In this document: in pieces, positions 56,297 to 64,000 of the stretch
How positions within the stretch are numbered: the stretch's first letter is position 1
Layout: the number at the start of each line of letters is the position of its first letter
Source of the DNA: Myxococcales bacterium
GTDB lineage: Bacteria > Myxococcota_A > Polyangia > Polyangiales > Polyangiaceae
Reading direction: 5' to 3'
Length of the DNA: 64,000 nucleotides
Assembly: GCA_016706225.1 (NCBI GenBank)
Contig: JADJKB010000005.1
Span: forward strand, 744,001 to 808,000
Position numbers and translations under genes: made by a program
Notes under the pieces: generated by a model
What the model saw: the letters and a program-made list of their open reading frames with translations, nothing else
The model's database searches: none
What the model was told of the DNA's origin: nothing

Positions 56297-56947
56297 ATGG
56301 TCAGCGAGATCGTCCGCGGGTCCGATGGGGTCGCCCGGTGTTGGTGGGCATCGAGCACCGAGTCGTACGCTCGGTACCACGACGCGGAGTGGGGCCGGCC
56401 CACGCGAGACGATCGGTGGATCTTCGAGAAGCTGTGCCTCGAGGGGTTTCAGTCCGGGCTCAGCTGGCTCACCATCCTCAACAAGCGAGACAACTTTCGC
56501 GCGGCGTTCGCGGATTTCGAGGTCGACAGCGTGGCCCGGTTCAATGCGCGGAGCGTCGACAAGCTGCTCGGGGACGCCGGGATCGTTCGGCACCGGGGGA
56601 AGATCGAGTCCGCGATCAACAACGCCAAGCGAGCTCGAGAGCTGCGGGACGAGTTCGGCTCCCTCGCCGCGTTCGTTTGGCAGTTCGAGCCTCGGCCGGA
56701 GTCGCGCCCCAGGAGCTTGAACCGCGCCGCCCTGATGAAGCTGAGCACGACCGCGGAGTCCATCGCGTTGAGCAAGGAACTGAAACGTCGCGGGTGGAGC
56801 TTCGTGGGCCCCACGACGGTCTATGCGTTCATGCAGGCGGCTGGGCTCGTCAATGATCACATGCAGGGCTGCGCGGCGCGGCAACGCTGCGCTTCGGCGC
56901 GCACGAAGTTCAAGCTGCCGCTGCCGAAGCGGTCGCGGAGAACCTGA
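56297..56947 (+). CDS. tag: DNA-3-methyladenine glycosylase I
   Basis: A 216-residue repair enzyme that excises 3-methyladenine from alkylated DNA. The HhH-type fold has the Tag signature: ARCWWASSTESYARYHDAEW (zinc ligands Cys15 and His28), FEKLCLEGFQSGLSWLTILN (Glu49 and Trp57 of the base pocket), NARSVDKLLGDAGIVRHRGK, IESAINNAKR, and near the C-terminus GLVNDHMQGC (zinc ligands His188 and Cys192). The start at 56297 (MVSEIVRGSDGVARCWWA) gives the usual length. All key residues are present, so the enzyme should be active. No other repair gene is nearby. Confidence 0.95.
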   Translation: MVSEIVRGSDGVARCWWASSTESYARYHDAEWGRPTRDDRWIFEKLCLEGFQSGLSWLTILNKRDNFRAAFADFEVDSVARFNARSVDKLLGDAGIVRHRGKIESAINNAKRARELRDEFGSLAAFVWQFEPRPESRPRSLNRAALMKLSTTAESIALSKELKRRGWSFVGPTTVYAFMQAAGLVNDHMQGCAARQRCASARTKFKLPLPKRSRRT

Positions 56948-57223
56948 CGCAGGGATTGGGCTTCGGCCAGGGTCCACCTGGCGAACGTGCCTGGCCAGGC
57001 GGATAATCCATCGGACAATCTCGTCTGATTCTCGTGTGGTTCGCCGGAGCCACTCATCGCGCCGGGCACTCGTCGTTGAGGTGGCTACTTCGCACATCCG
57101 CGGTGTCCGCGCGGTTCGTCGCGATTACGCAGCCGCGCAACTGATCGAGCGCCAGCTCACGGTGCCGCCCGACGGCCTGCTGCTGCGGCTCGATAAAGTT
57201 GAACTATCGACAGGCGGGACGCT

Positions 57224-57757
57224 TCAGCGCGATAGCTCGTCGAGATCGATCCGCAGTCCCCTCGGCAGGTCCAGCATGCCGCTCGTTCTTTCCTCGGACG
57301 TCCAGGCGCCCTCGGGTGTGCGCCGGTAGAGTTCCGCCCGGACGCCCTCTTGATGCACGATCACGTACGCTTCGAGCGACGCCAGCCGCTGGTAGGCATC
57401 GAGCTTGGTAGTGCGGTCGTGAGCTTGCGTGCTCGGGCTCAGCACTTCGAATACGACCGTCGGATTGGTGACGGCACCGGGCTTGCCCGCGGCTTCGACG
57501 GGTGCGCCACAAACGATGGTGAGATCCGGCAGGAAGGCGCGGTCGAGCTCAGTGACATACACGACTAGCCCAGCCGCGTATGCGGAGCACTCGCCGCGAA
57601 CGGAAAGCTGGCCCGCAAGGCGCGCGCAGAGCTGCGCATGGCGCGGCGTTGTTGCGCCCATCGCGTAGGCGACTCCCTCCGCCCACTCGTGGGGCCAGTC
57701 GAGCGCCAAAAACTCGTCCCAGCTGATCGCCGGCAGGTTCAGAGCTGCGCTTGCCAT
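57224..57757 (-). CDS. Uma2-family endonuclease (DUF820)
   Basis: A 177-residue member of the Uma2 group with a PD-(D/E)xK nuclease fold. Family marks: AISWDEFLALDWPHEWAEGV, then YAMGATTPRHAQLCARLAGQ, YVTELDRAFLPDLTIVCG (catalytic PD), NPTVVFEVLSPSTQAHDRTT (the E of the nuclease core) and KLDAYQRLASLEAYVIVHQE (catalytic Lys), with a C-terminal beta part (RAELYRRTPEGAWTSEE). The Uma2 group is widespread, often in multiple copies, and its biological role is unclear; a restriction- or transposon-linked nuclease is usual speculation. Start ATG at 57757. Confidence 0.9.
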   Translation of the reverse strand: MASAALNLPAISWDEFLALDWPHEWAEGVAYAMGATTPRHAQLCARLAGQLSVRGECSAYAAGLVVYVTELDRAFLPDLTIVCGAPVEAAGKPGAVTNPTVVFEVLSPSTQAHDRTTKLDAYQRLASLEAYVIVHQEGVRAELYRRTPEGAWTSEERTSGMLDLPRGLRIDLDELSR

Positions 57758-57789
57758 GCCTGTGACCAGGCTAGCACGCCCGGGCGCCA

Positions 57790-58045
57790 GTTCCCCGGCT
57801 CTTGCCCTCCCGGCGGAGCCGGTGGTACGAGCGGAGCTGGCGGTACGGGCAGCGGATGGGAATGCAACGACCTCGGCAATGAGTGCATCTGCATCGAGAC
57901 GTCCACCCCGGGCGTCACTCCATGCACGGTGTCGCACCCCTGCTGCTACACTCTCATCTACGGCGGCGTTTTGAATTGTATTTGCAGCGACAGCACCGGC
58001 TCGAGCTGCACCGATGAAATTTCGCTCGGATCTCACGCACAAGGT
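57790..58045 (+). pseudogene. Fragment of a Cys-rich lipoprotein
   Basis: The 646-base gap between the Uma2 gene and the next gene holds a coding-like fragment in one plus frame: CPPGGAGGTSGAGGTGSGWE, CNDLGNECICIETSTPGVTP, CTVSHPCCYTLIYGGVLNC and ICSDSTGSSCTDEISL. This is a typical Polyangiales lipoprotein linker and Cys-rich body without any signal peptide or start. The frame stays open to 58282, but the later part shows no coding character. The rest of the gap holds nothing I can support. Confidence 0.5.
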
Positions 58046-58403
58046 CGAGAAGGCACTGAGACCCGCGGCTCGAGCGAGGCTCCGCACGCTCAACTCGGCA
58101 ATCCACCGGCCCTCGTCGTGCCCAAGCCGCCCGTGGATGCGTCCACCCACAAGCCACCTCCGGCTCGCGGCGATCAGCTCGAGCTGCTCGGCGAGAAGGA
58201 CGATGCGCCGGTCGGGCGGAGGCGGTGGGCGTGGTTGCTCGCGCATGTCCCCCGTCGGCTCACGATCGGTCACATCTATTGAGCCCGCTCCTCCGCGTCC
58301 GACGAAAGCGCGTCCGCGAGCAGCGTTACGATGTTGACCCTAGCCAACCGTTCGGCGCAGCATTCGGGCGCCCGAGAGCAAGGGGCAGGACGGGGAGACG
58401 AGT

Positions 58404-59594
58404 ATGCTGAAGAACCTTCTCGACGTAGTGCGAGCCGGCGCGACGGGTGGTCCTCGGAGCCTCCCGGCTCCGATCGCGGCTCAGACGGCCTCGGCCCCGG
58501 CCGACGTCCGCGATCTGGTCGACGTCATCGGCACCCGCGATGTCCGGGTCTCGCTCGGCTGGCGATCGATCGAGACACGATACCTGGGCAGCCTGGCGGA
58601 CACCTGGCAGCAGGTCGCCGACGACACGGGCGAGAGCGACCCGCGCCAGGGCGACCTCGCGAGCGGCGTGCAGATTGGGGCGAGCGCCGGCGGCGAGGTC
58701 TACTTCGGCTTGTGCTGGGGGAGCGGCTCGGTGGAGGTCGCTGAGATCGACACCGAGGACGGGCTCATCAAGTGGTTCGCTACCGTGGCTGCGTTCCTCC
58801 AGTACCTGCGGGACGCCGAGACCAAGCGCGGCCAGGCGGCGCCCGAGGCGCTCGCGGCGATGTTCCCGGCCGCCTCCGCGGCGGCCGCGCCCCCGGCTCC
58901 TCCCGCGGGGGTCGAGGTCTACGCCGGCATCCCCCCGGGTCACCCGTTCGCGCAGGCGCAGGCGCACTTCAAGCAGGAGCAGAACGTCATCGAGGTGGGC
59001 CCGACCCCGAGCGGTCGCACGGTCCTCGTGCGTCGCTTCGCCGCGGGCAACCCCTTCACGCCGGCCGCGCTCGTGGTGCGCGAGGCTGACGGAACGATCC
59101 GAGCGCTCCCGTGGACCGACACCAACGACATCTACGGGCTCTGCCTCGTCCCCGGGCAGGAGCGCGTGCTCGTGTGCTCCGGGGCGCCGGGTCCGCTCCT
59201 CGACGTCGATCTCGACACCGGCGCGCAGACGACGCGGCTCCCGAACGTGCGCTGGTCTTGCGGCTTCGTCGACGACGATCACTTCGTGGTCCACGAGGAC
59301 AGCGAAGCGCGCGCCTACGCCTACGCCGGCGGGGCGAGCCCCGTCGCTTCGGCGGCCGTCGAGGGGATGAACCTCTTCGTCGGCCACGGCCGGGTCTTCA
59401 CCCTGCCCCCGGGTCCCACCGGGCTCTTGCAGATCCATCGCTTCGACGGCGGGGCGCTGGTGGACGAGCTCCGCTCGCCGATGGAGCCGCGCGTGTTCTT
59501 CCTCTCGGCCACGGCGGTCCACGACGGCCGTCGCCTGCTCTGCAGCGTGGACTGGCAGGGCAAGGCGACCTGGTTCGACGTCGGCGCCGCCTGA
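58404..59594 (+). CDS. SUKH-like plus beta-propeller hypothetical protein
   Basis: A 396-residue cytoplasmic-looking protein; the ATG at 58404 has a GGGGAG-type ribosome site. The N-terminal ~150 residues recall SMI1/KNR4 (SUKH) domains, with GEVYFGLCWGSGSVEVAEID then GLIKWFATVAAFLQYL. After an Ala/Pro linker the C-terminal ~220 residues form repeated beta strands of propeller type: RTVLVRRFAAGNPFTPAALV, DIYGLCLVPGQERVLVCSGA, LLDVDLDTGAQTTRLPNVRW, DDHFVVHEDSEARAYAYAGG, RLLCSVDWQGKATWFDVGAA. SUKH proteins are often immunity proteins for polymorphic toxins, but no toxin gene is adjacent. The function is unknown. Confidence 0.65.
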   Translation: MLKNLLDVVRAGATGGPRSLPAPIAAQTASAPADVRDLVDVIGTRDVRVSLGWRSIETRYLGSLADTWQQVADDTGESDPRQGDLASGVQIGASAGGEVYFGLCWGSGSVEVAEIDTEDGLIKWFATVAAFLQYLRDAETKRGQAAPEALAAMFPAASAAAAPPAPPAGVEVYAGIPPGHPFAQAQAHFKQEQNVIEVGPTPSGRTVLVRRFAAGNPFTPAALVVREADGTIRALPWTDTNDIYGLCLVPGQERVLVCSGAPGPLLDVDLDTGAQTTRLPNVRWSCGFVDDDHFVVHEDSEARAYAYAGGASPVASAAVEGMNLFVGHGRVFTLPPGPTGLLQIHRFDGGALVDELRSPMEPRVFFLSATAVHDGRRLLCSVDWQGKATWFDVGAA

Positions 59595-59804
59595 GTCAGG
59601 GGCTCGTCGCGGGAGCGCCGCCTTCAACCACGAAGAGATCGGCCCCATCGCGATCCCGAGCGGGCTTCCTTCGCGCCCGCAGCGGCAGCATGGGCGCTCT
59701 GCAAATCGTCATCGGGGCGGTCCATAGGCGAGACCCCACGCGGGGACAACGGAGGTCGAGGCGTTCTCGCCGGACGGTTGACGGTGGACTGCGCAGTGGG
59801 GACG

Positions 59805-60647
59805 ATGGCCCCGAGGAACGGCTTGGACTTCGGGCGGCTCGTCGCGGCGGTCGGGTTGGCGGCACTTCCGCTGGCCATCACCGTCTACTGCGGCTCGCGC
59901 CGCAGGGCGGAGCTCTCGAAAGCATTCGATCGATTCGCGCGGCGGCTCACGGACAAAGGGCTCACGCTCGAGCGCGCTCAGCGTGACAACTGGCACTTCA
60001 CCGGCTCTTGGCTCGGATATCCGGTGAGTGCCGCCATCGTGAAGCGCAAGATCACGTCCGACTATCACACCTGCTCGGAAGTGGGCCTCGCTGCGCCCAG
60101 CGCGCTCGGGCGGGCCGTCGTCTACTCGCTCCGATTCGATCTGCCGCGGCGCATCCAGGACGAGCTGGCAGAGCTCCCCGGCGTGCGCGTCGACGCCGAG
60201 CTCACGAAACACTACCGAACCCACGCGGCACCGGGCGTCGATCTCGCGGCGCGCCTGGGCCCGGACCTGCGACGCGCGCTGCTCGGCTTCGAGAACCTCG
60301 TGTCCCTGGACACCGACGGTGATCTTGTCACGGTCGCGCTGGACGGCATCGAGTGTCGTCCAGAGCACATCGAGGCCGCGCTCGACCTCACGGCTGCGTT
60401 CATCGAGCCCCGCCCGGTCAGTGCGCCAGCTCGAGGCCGAGCCCGCATCAGCTGGTGGGGGATCGGCGCCGCGTCCGTCTTCGTGGCGTTCTGGCCGGCG
60501 TTGCTGCTGTCGCGGCTGCCGCAGGTGACGCACCACCTGCCTGATTCCGATCCCTGGCTGCAATTTTTCGCAATCTTCGACCCGCTGCACCTGGTGCTCA
60601 TCACGGGCGTCGCGGTCGCCGCCCGGCTTGGGCGACGTGCCGACTAA
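59805..60647 (+). CDS. Hypothetical membrane protein
   Basis: A ~280-residue protein from the ATG at 59805 (an in-frame GTG-type start lies nine codons upstream). One N-terminal membrane helix (LVAAVGLAALPLAITVYCGS) is followed by a ~190-residue soluble part (KAFDRFARRLTDKGLTLERA, HFTGSWLGYPVSAAIVKRKI, FDLPRRIQDELAELPGVRVD, RRALLGFENLVSLDTDGDLV). Two helices close the chain (WWGIGAASVFVAFWPALLLS, FDPLHLVLITGVAVAARLG). I do not recognise the family. No neighbour gives a hint. Confidence 0.65.
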   Translation: MAPRNGLDFGRLVAAVGLAALPLAITVYCGSRRRAELSKAFDRFARRLTDKGLTLERAQRDNWHFTGSWLGYPVSAAIVKRKITSDYHTCSEVGLAAPSALGRAVVYSLRFDLPRRIQDELAELPGVRVDAELTKHYRTHAAPGVDLAARLGPDLRRALLGFENLVSLDTDGDLVTVALDGIECRPEHIEAALDLTAAFIEPRPVSAPARGRARISWWGIGAASVFVAFWPALLLSRLPQVTHHLPDSDPWLQFFAIFDPLHLVLITGVAVAARLGRRAD

Positions 60648-60806
60648 CGAGCTCGTCACGCACTGCGCTCATCCGCTCGGCTGTGGTCTGCCGTGATGTT
60701 CGAGACCGAGTGGAAGAAGGTGCCGTGAGGGCTCGGCGCTGTCTTCGTACCGCACGACCTGGTTGCTCGGCCTGTGGCCGCGGACATCCCACGCTCGTCG
60801 ACCAGG

Positions 60807-61235
60807 TCAACTCGGCTCGACGGCCCGCACACCCTTCATCTCGTCGGCGTAGTCCAGGATGGCGGCATCCCGGGTGACGAGGGTCGCGTCCAGGCGCCGG
60901 GCCGTGGCGACGATCAATCGATCAGCGGGGTCGCCGTGCTGCCACGCAGGAAGCTCCACTGCATCGACCGCCACTTCCGGTTCGAGCGGCGCCACGGCAG
61001 TTTGGGTCGCCGCCAATGCTCCGACGAGCCAGCCGAGCAGCGGGCCTGAAACTCTGAGCTTTCCGGCGCGAGCGAGCATCGCGATTTCCCATGGCGTGAT
61101 CGCGGCGACGTAAAGGACGCCGGCCTCCCCCGCGCGCTCCAACTTGCGCATGATGCGGCGCGCGACCCGCCCGCGCCCGACCGCAACGTCGAGCCAGACG
61201 TGGGTGTCGAGGACGATCGCCTCAACGGTCGGCAT
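60807..61235 (-). CDS. PIN-domain toxin of a type II toxin-antitoxin pair
   Basis: A 142-residue PIN-domain RNase-type toxin; the ATG at 61235 overlaps the antitoxin gene by 14 bases. PIN residues: VEAIVLDTHVWLDVAVGRGR (Asp10), ITPWEIAMLARAGKL (Glu), HGDPADRLIVATARRLDATL (Asp) and VTRDAAILDYADEMKG (Asp). These acidic residues bind Mg for RNA cleavage. This is the small VapC-like group common with Phd/YefM antitoxins. Coupled translation with the antitoxin keeps the toxin in check. Target RNA unknown. Confidence 0.92.
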   Translation of the reverse strand: MPTVEAIVLDTHVWLDVAVGRGRVARRIMRKLERAGEAGVLYVAAITPWEIAMLARAGKLRVSGPLLGWLVGALAATQTAVAPLEPEVAVDAVELPAWQHGDPADRLIVATARRLDATLVTRDAAILDYADEMKGVRAVEPS

Positions 61236-61458
61236 TCCAGACCACTCCGGTCGAGAACAGCTCCTCGTCGGGCGCGAGATGGAGGATCGACTCCCGCGCG
61301 GCACCGAAGATCGGTCGTGGGTTTCGCGCTCGCGCTGGCACGAGTCGAACCAAGACCTTGCCACGCTTGGTGACCTCCAGTGGCTCCCCGGTCTCGGCCA
61401 CCCGATCCATCAGGCTGAGGCAGGTCGCTTTGAACCTCGCCGCTGCGATCTTCTTCAC
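61222..61458 (-). CDS. Phd/YefM-family antitoxin
   Basis: A 78-residue antitoxin: KKIAAARFKATCLSLMDRVA, ETGEPLEVTKRGKVLVRLVP is the Phd/YefM DNA-binding fold, and a C-terminal arm (ESILHLAPDEELFSTGVVWN) would wrap the toxin. It starts at a GTG at 61458. A perfect 20-bp palindrome (61460-61479) lies immediately upstream and probably serves as autorepression operator; it occupies the ribosome-site region, so translation may be weak or start on a leaderless message. The toxin gene follows with a 14-base overlap. Confidence 0.92.
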   Translation of the reverse strand: MKKIAAARFKATCLSLMDRVAETGEPLEVTKRGKVLVRLVPARARNPRPIFGAARESILHLAPDEELFSTGVVWNADR

Positions 61459-61459
61459 G

Positions 61460-61479
61460 TGACCACTATGATGTGGTCA
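61460..61479. promoter_or_regulatory. Operator of the antitoxin-toxin operon
   Basis: TGACCAC-TATGAT-GTGGTCA is a perfect inverted repeat with 7-bp arms, directly before the antitoxin GTG. TATGAT in the centre could double as a -10 element. Position and symmetry fit Phd-type autorepression. Confidence 0.75.
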
Positions 61480-62071
61480 TCTTGAAACGTCAAGCGAGCC
61501 GTCCTCACTTTCGGGGCCGTTGCGGACCGCCGTCGAGCTCGCGGAACTCGAGGTTTCGGTGCATGGCGACCTCCTGTCCCGGCAGCGCGTCCGGGCTTTG
61601 CCCGACCACGGCGCAGGGGGCGTGACAGGCGCGCACCCGCACGGCGCCTGGAGAGCGCGGCGCTCCAGTCCACGCGCTTCACACATGACAGCACCGCACC
61701 TGGCGCGACCCGTGCGCCACCAGGGCGGAGCCCGGACGCGCTGCCGGGCAGCACCACCCGCGCATCGAAACACCCCCGCCATCAGCCCCGCCCCGTGCGC
61801 CGACGCACTCTCGCGCTGTCACACGTCGCGCTGACGTTCGCAGTCTTGCCCGCCCCGCCCACCATTCAGATTGCCACCACGTCCCGAACTCGGAACCACC
61901 CGCCCCCTCCATCTGCGCGCAGCGCCGGCTCCGATTGCGCTCGGCTCTCGCACTTGCTCCAGCGCAAGTCGCGCCTTCCGCGTCGCGCCGCCGGCGCGAG
62001 CACAGATCAGGAGGGGGCAGGCCGGCGCGCAGCGGCGCTCTGGCGCCGCGAGCACCGCCCCGGGGGAGGCA
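61480..62071. other. Intergenic stretch without a supported gene
   Basis: About 590 bases between the toxin-antitoxin promoter and the acyl-CoA dehydrogenase stop. Open frames in both directions are Arg/Pro/Ala-rich with no start, ribosome site or recognisable domain. I see no repeat or RNA gene. Confidence 0.5.
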
Positions 62072-63256
62072 TCAAAACGCGTTGATCCCCGTGAACGCCT
62101 TCCCCAACACCAACGTGTGCACCTCGTGCGTGCCTTCGTAGGTGTAGACGCTCTCGAGGTTCAGCATGTGGCGGATGGCGGGGTACTCGAGCAGGATGCC
62201 GTTGCCGCCGAGGATGCTGCGGCAGGTGCGGGCGGTCTCGAGGGCCACGCGCACGTTGTTGCGCTTGCACAGGGAGACCTGCTCGGGGCGGAGCTTCTTC
62301 TTCTTCTCTTTGATGCGCCCGAAGTGCAGCGCCAGGATGTCACCCTTGACAATTTCACTGCCCATCTCGGCGAACTGCTGCTGGATCAGCTGCTTCGACG
62401 CGATCGGCACGCCGAACTGGATGCGCGTGCGGGCGTAGTCCACCGTCGACTCGAAACACGCCTTGGCCGCGCCGAGTGCGCCCCACGCGATGCCGAAGCG
62501 CGCCTGCGTCAGGCAGCCGAGCGGCGCCTTCAGGCCCATGCCGTTCGGCAGCATGTTCTCGGCCGGCACGCGGCACTCGTCCAGCACGATCTCGCCGGTC
62601 ACGCTGGCGCGCAGGCTCATCTTGCCGTGGATCTTCGGGGTCTCGAAGCCTTTGGTGCCGCGCTCCACGATGAACCCTCGGATCGACTCGGCGCCGCCGT
62701 CGTCGACCTTCGCCCACACCACAGCGAGCTGCGCGATGGGGGAGTTCGTGATCCACATCTTCGTGCCGCTGATGACCCACTCGTTGCCGTCCTTGCGGGC
62801 GCGCGTGGTCATCGAGCCGGGATCGGAGCCGCTGTCGGGCTCCGTCAGGCCAAAGCAGCCGATGATCTCGGCCTTGGCCATCTTCGGTAAGTACTTCGTT
62901 TTCTGCTCCTCGCTGCCGTAGGCCCAGATCGCGTACATCGCGAGGGAGCCTTGCACGCTGACGAAGCTCCGGAGGCCGCCGTCACCGTACTCGAGCTCTT
63001 GCAGGATGAGCCCGTACTGGACGGCGCTCATGCCGGCGCAGCCGTAGCCCTCGAGCCCCGCGCCGAGCAGGCCGAGCTCGGCGATTTCCGGGATGAGCTC
63101 CATCGGGAACTCTTCATTTTCGAACAGCTCGCCGGCTCGGGGCAGGAAGCGCTCGCGGACGAAGCGCCGCACCGCGTTGCGCACCAAGATTTCGTCCTCG
63201 GTCAGGTGGTCGTCGAGGGCGGACAGGACATCGAGCGACATGGGTTCGCTTGCCAT
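62072..63256 (-). CDS. gcdH: Glutaryl-CoA dehydrogenase
   Basis: A 394-residue acyl-CoA dehydrogenase that oxidises and decarboxylates glutaryl-CoA to crotonyl-CoA with FAD (lysine/tryptophan breakdown). The start at 63256 (MASEPMSLDVLSALDDHLTE) fits the family. Diagnostic for the GCDH branch are IIGCFGLTEPDSGSDPGSMT, WITNSPIAQLAVVWAKVDDG, KMSLRASVTGEIVLDECRVP, ARFGIAWGALGAAKACFEST, LGGNGILLEYPAIRHMLNLE and the catalytic-base segment VYTYEGTHEVHTLVLGKAFT then GINAF. Standard acyl-CoA dehydrogenases differ in the EPDSGSDP region. No electron-transfer-flavoprotein genes are adjacent; it stands alone, divergent from the transpeptidase-like gene. Confidence 0.9.
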   Translation of the reverse strand: MASEPMSLDVLSALDDHLTEDEILVRNAVRRFVRERFLPRAGELFENEEFPMELIPEIAELGLLGAGLEGYGCAGMSAVQYGLILQELEYGDGGLRSFVSVQGSLAMYAIWAYGSEEQKTKYLPKMAKAEIIGCFGLTEPDSGSDPGSMTTRARKDGNEWVISGTKMWITNSPIAQLAVVWAKVDDGGAESIRGFIVERGTKGFETPKIHGKMSLRASVTGEIVLDECRVPAENMLPNGMGLKAPLGCLTQARFGIAWGALGAAKACFESTVDYARTRIQFGVPIASKQLIQQQFAEMGSEIVKGDILALHFGRIKEKKKKLRPEQVSLCKRNNVRVALETARTCRSILGGNGILLEYPAIRHMLNLESVYTYEGTHEVHTLVLGKAFTGINAF

Positions 63257-63372
63257 GCGCGGCGGTCTATCACGGCCCCGCCGGGACGTGCCCAGGGCCG
63301 GCGGCCGCCCGGGAAATCCGGCCGGAAACTGGGCCAAATGCGCCGCCGGACGCTAGCCCCTCGGGGAGCCTC

Positions 63373-64000
63373 ATGGCCCACGCCTCCCGCAGCGTCACTT
63401 TCGCGCTCGCCCTCGCCGGGCTGTCCTTCGCGAGCTGTCTCGTGGACGGTCGCTTCGCGGTCGGGCACGAGCTCGCGCGGCAGCTGCCCCGCGCACAGCG
63501 CTTCGTGAAGCTGGCGATCGCGCGCATCCCGGAGCGTGCCGCGCCGGAGCCAGCGCCCGCGCCGGAGGACGATACGAGAGCGATCGCGGCGGGGGACACA
63601 CGGCCTGCGAGCTTCAAGACCGGTGACGTGCTCTCCGGGGCAGAGTCCGAAGGCGATGGCGCCGATGGCATGGCGATGAATCCGAGCGCCGCGCCGGACG
63701 CGGGTCAGCTCGGCGCCACGTCCAAAGAGACCTTCGTCTACGCATCACCGAGTTGGCGCGCCAAGAAGATCGGTTACCTGCGAGGCGGCGCGATCGTGAA
63801 GCGCTCGCCGGAGCCCGTCTCGACTGCCGGCTGCAAGGACGGCTGGTATCGCATCGCGCCGCTCGGCTTCGTCTGTGTCGGCAAACACGCCACGCTGGAT
63901 CTCAGCCACCCGCTGGTGACGGCGACGGCGCGGCGTCCCGATCGCCACGCGCCCATGCCCTACGCCTACGGCATGTCGGCCTTTCCGACGCCCCCGCTCT
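63373..64000 (+). CDS. Probable L,D-transpeptidase, N-terminal part (partial)
   Basis: The gene starts at the ATG at 63373 and leaves the window at the right edge; 209 codons are visible. A signal peptide-like start (SRSVTFALALAGLSFASCLV, possible lipobox Cys22) precedes an Ala/Pro/Asp-rich linker. An SH3-like stretch follows: FVYASPSWRAKKIGYLRGGA, GCKDGWYRIAPLGFVCVGKH, then LDLSHPLVTATARRPDRHAP and MPYAYGMSAFPTPPL. This 'YLR.G..v.r..... C..GWY.i.p.GfvCvgk.atLd..hP' order is the usual N-terminal lead of myxobacterial L,D-transpeptidases, whose YkuD catalytic domain would follow outside the window. If so, it cross-links peptidoglycan, complementing the hydrolases earlier in the window. Confidence 0.7.
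   Translation, partial: MAHASRSVTFALALAGLSFASCLVDGRFAVGHELARQLPRAQRFVKLAIARIPERAAPEPAPAPEDDTRAIAAGDTRPASFKTGDVLSGAESEGDGADGMAMNPSAAPDAGQLGATSKETFVYASPSWRAKKIGYLRGGAIVKRSPEPVSTAGCKDGWYRIAPLGFVCVGKHATLDLSHPLVTATARRPDRHAPMPYAYGMSAFPTPPL

Noticed and set aside
1..64000. CRISPR arrays, tRNA or rRNA genes
   Set aside because: No regularly spaced repeats with unique spacers; no convincing tRNA T-arm/acceptor pairing; all repeats found are in-phase coding repeats.
1..64000. Insertion sequences or prophage
   Set aside because: No transposase, integrase or phage structural gene was recognised; terminal inverted repeats with target duplications were not seen, although the remnants near 42-45 kb suggest past rearrangement.

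Overview
The window is GC-rich, gene-dense bacterial DNA that reads as a member of the Myxococcota, most likely the Polyangiales (Sorangium/Polyangium side). The support is the gene style, not a marker tree. There are more than a dozen lipoproteins with a lipobox followed by a Gly/Ser/Thr-rich tandem-repeat linker. There are C-terminal 'GC-hydrophobic-Arg-rich' tails of the MYXO-CTERM kind, a myxobacterial Ser/Thr kinase with HRDVSPQN and a C-terminal tail, several FHA proteins, and Cys-rich secreted proteins. No tRNA, rRNA, CRISPR array, phage or insertion sequence could be supported.

Layout. (i) 1-6.2 kb, minus strand: a phospho-signalling operon with a zinc-ribbon/FHA protein, a VWA-like/FHA membrane protein, a PP2C phosphatase and an FHA-ABC transporter subunit cut by the window edge. 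(ii) 6.3-11 kb: translation genes, with rplS divergent from a lone rplC, then a fused RluA-type pseudouridine synthase/RlmI-type methyltransferase, a lipoprotein and rlmE. (iii) 11-16.8 kb: an M50-like protease, an SGNH-hydrolase lipoprotein, and a TetR gene divergent from a metal-dependent-hydrolase-family gene across a perfect 21-bp palindrome. (iv) 16.9-33.4 kb: the most distinctive part, a set of exported peptidoglycan enzymes. They are an M23/golvesin-type protein fused in frame to a Tae4-like amidase; a VanY D,D-carboxypeptidase fused in frame to a PGRP-type amidase; and a SpoIID-type lytic transglycosylase. Four copies of one ~200-residue module (NBR1-like Ig fold plus a Cys-rich block) occur here: one stand-alone, two in the VanY-amidase protein and one in the SpoIID protein. 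An FHA-AAA+ regulator and a Ser/Thr kinase sit inside this region.

(v) 33.4-49.8 kb: accessory material. It holds a zinc-ribbon membrane protein, a serine hydrolase of the beta-lactamase family, a PD40 lipoprotein with one haem-type CxxCH motif, a SulP-STAS-cNMP transporter, another M23 lipoprotein, a calcineurin-type phosphoesterase, several lipoproteins, and at least three gene remnants between 42.1 and 45.3 kb. A G-homopolymer tract at 39.73-39.82 kb looks like a sequencing or assembly artefact. (vi) 49.8-64 kb: a 1050-residue transglutaminase-like/VWA lipoprotein, a Tat-exported aldo-keto reductase with two iron-sulphur cysteine clusters, DNA-3-methyladenine glycosylase I, a Uma2 nuclease, a Phd/PIN toxin-antitoxin pair with its operator, glutaryl-CoA dehydrogenase, and the start of a probable L,D-transpeptidase.

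Taken together, the centre of the window encodes an envelope-anchored toolkit aimed at different peptidoglycan bonds: the D-Ala-D-Ala end, the MurNAc-L-Ala amide, peptide cross-bridges and the glycan strand. It is built from a shared, apparently lineage-specific module, and twice two exported proteins are welded into one reading frame at a tail/signal-peptide junction. Whether the targets are prey cells or the cell's own wall cannot be decided from sequence. Coordinates and starts are read by eye, and family names rest on motif recognition without database searches.
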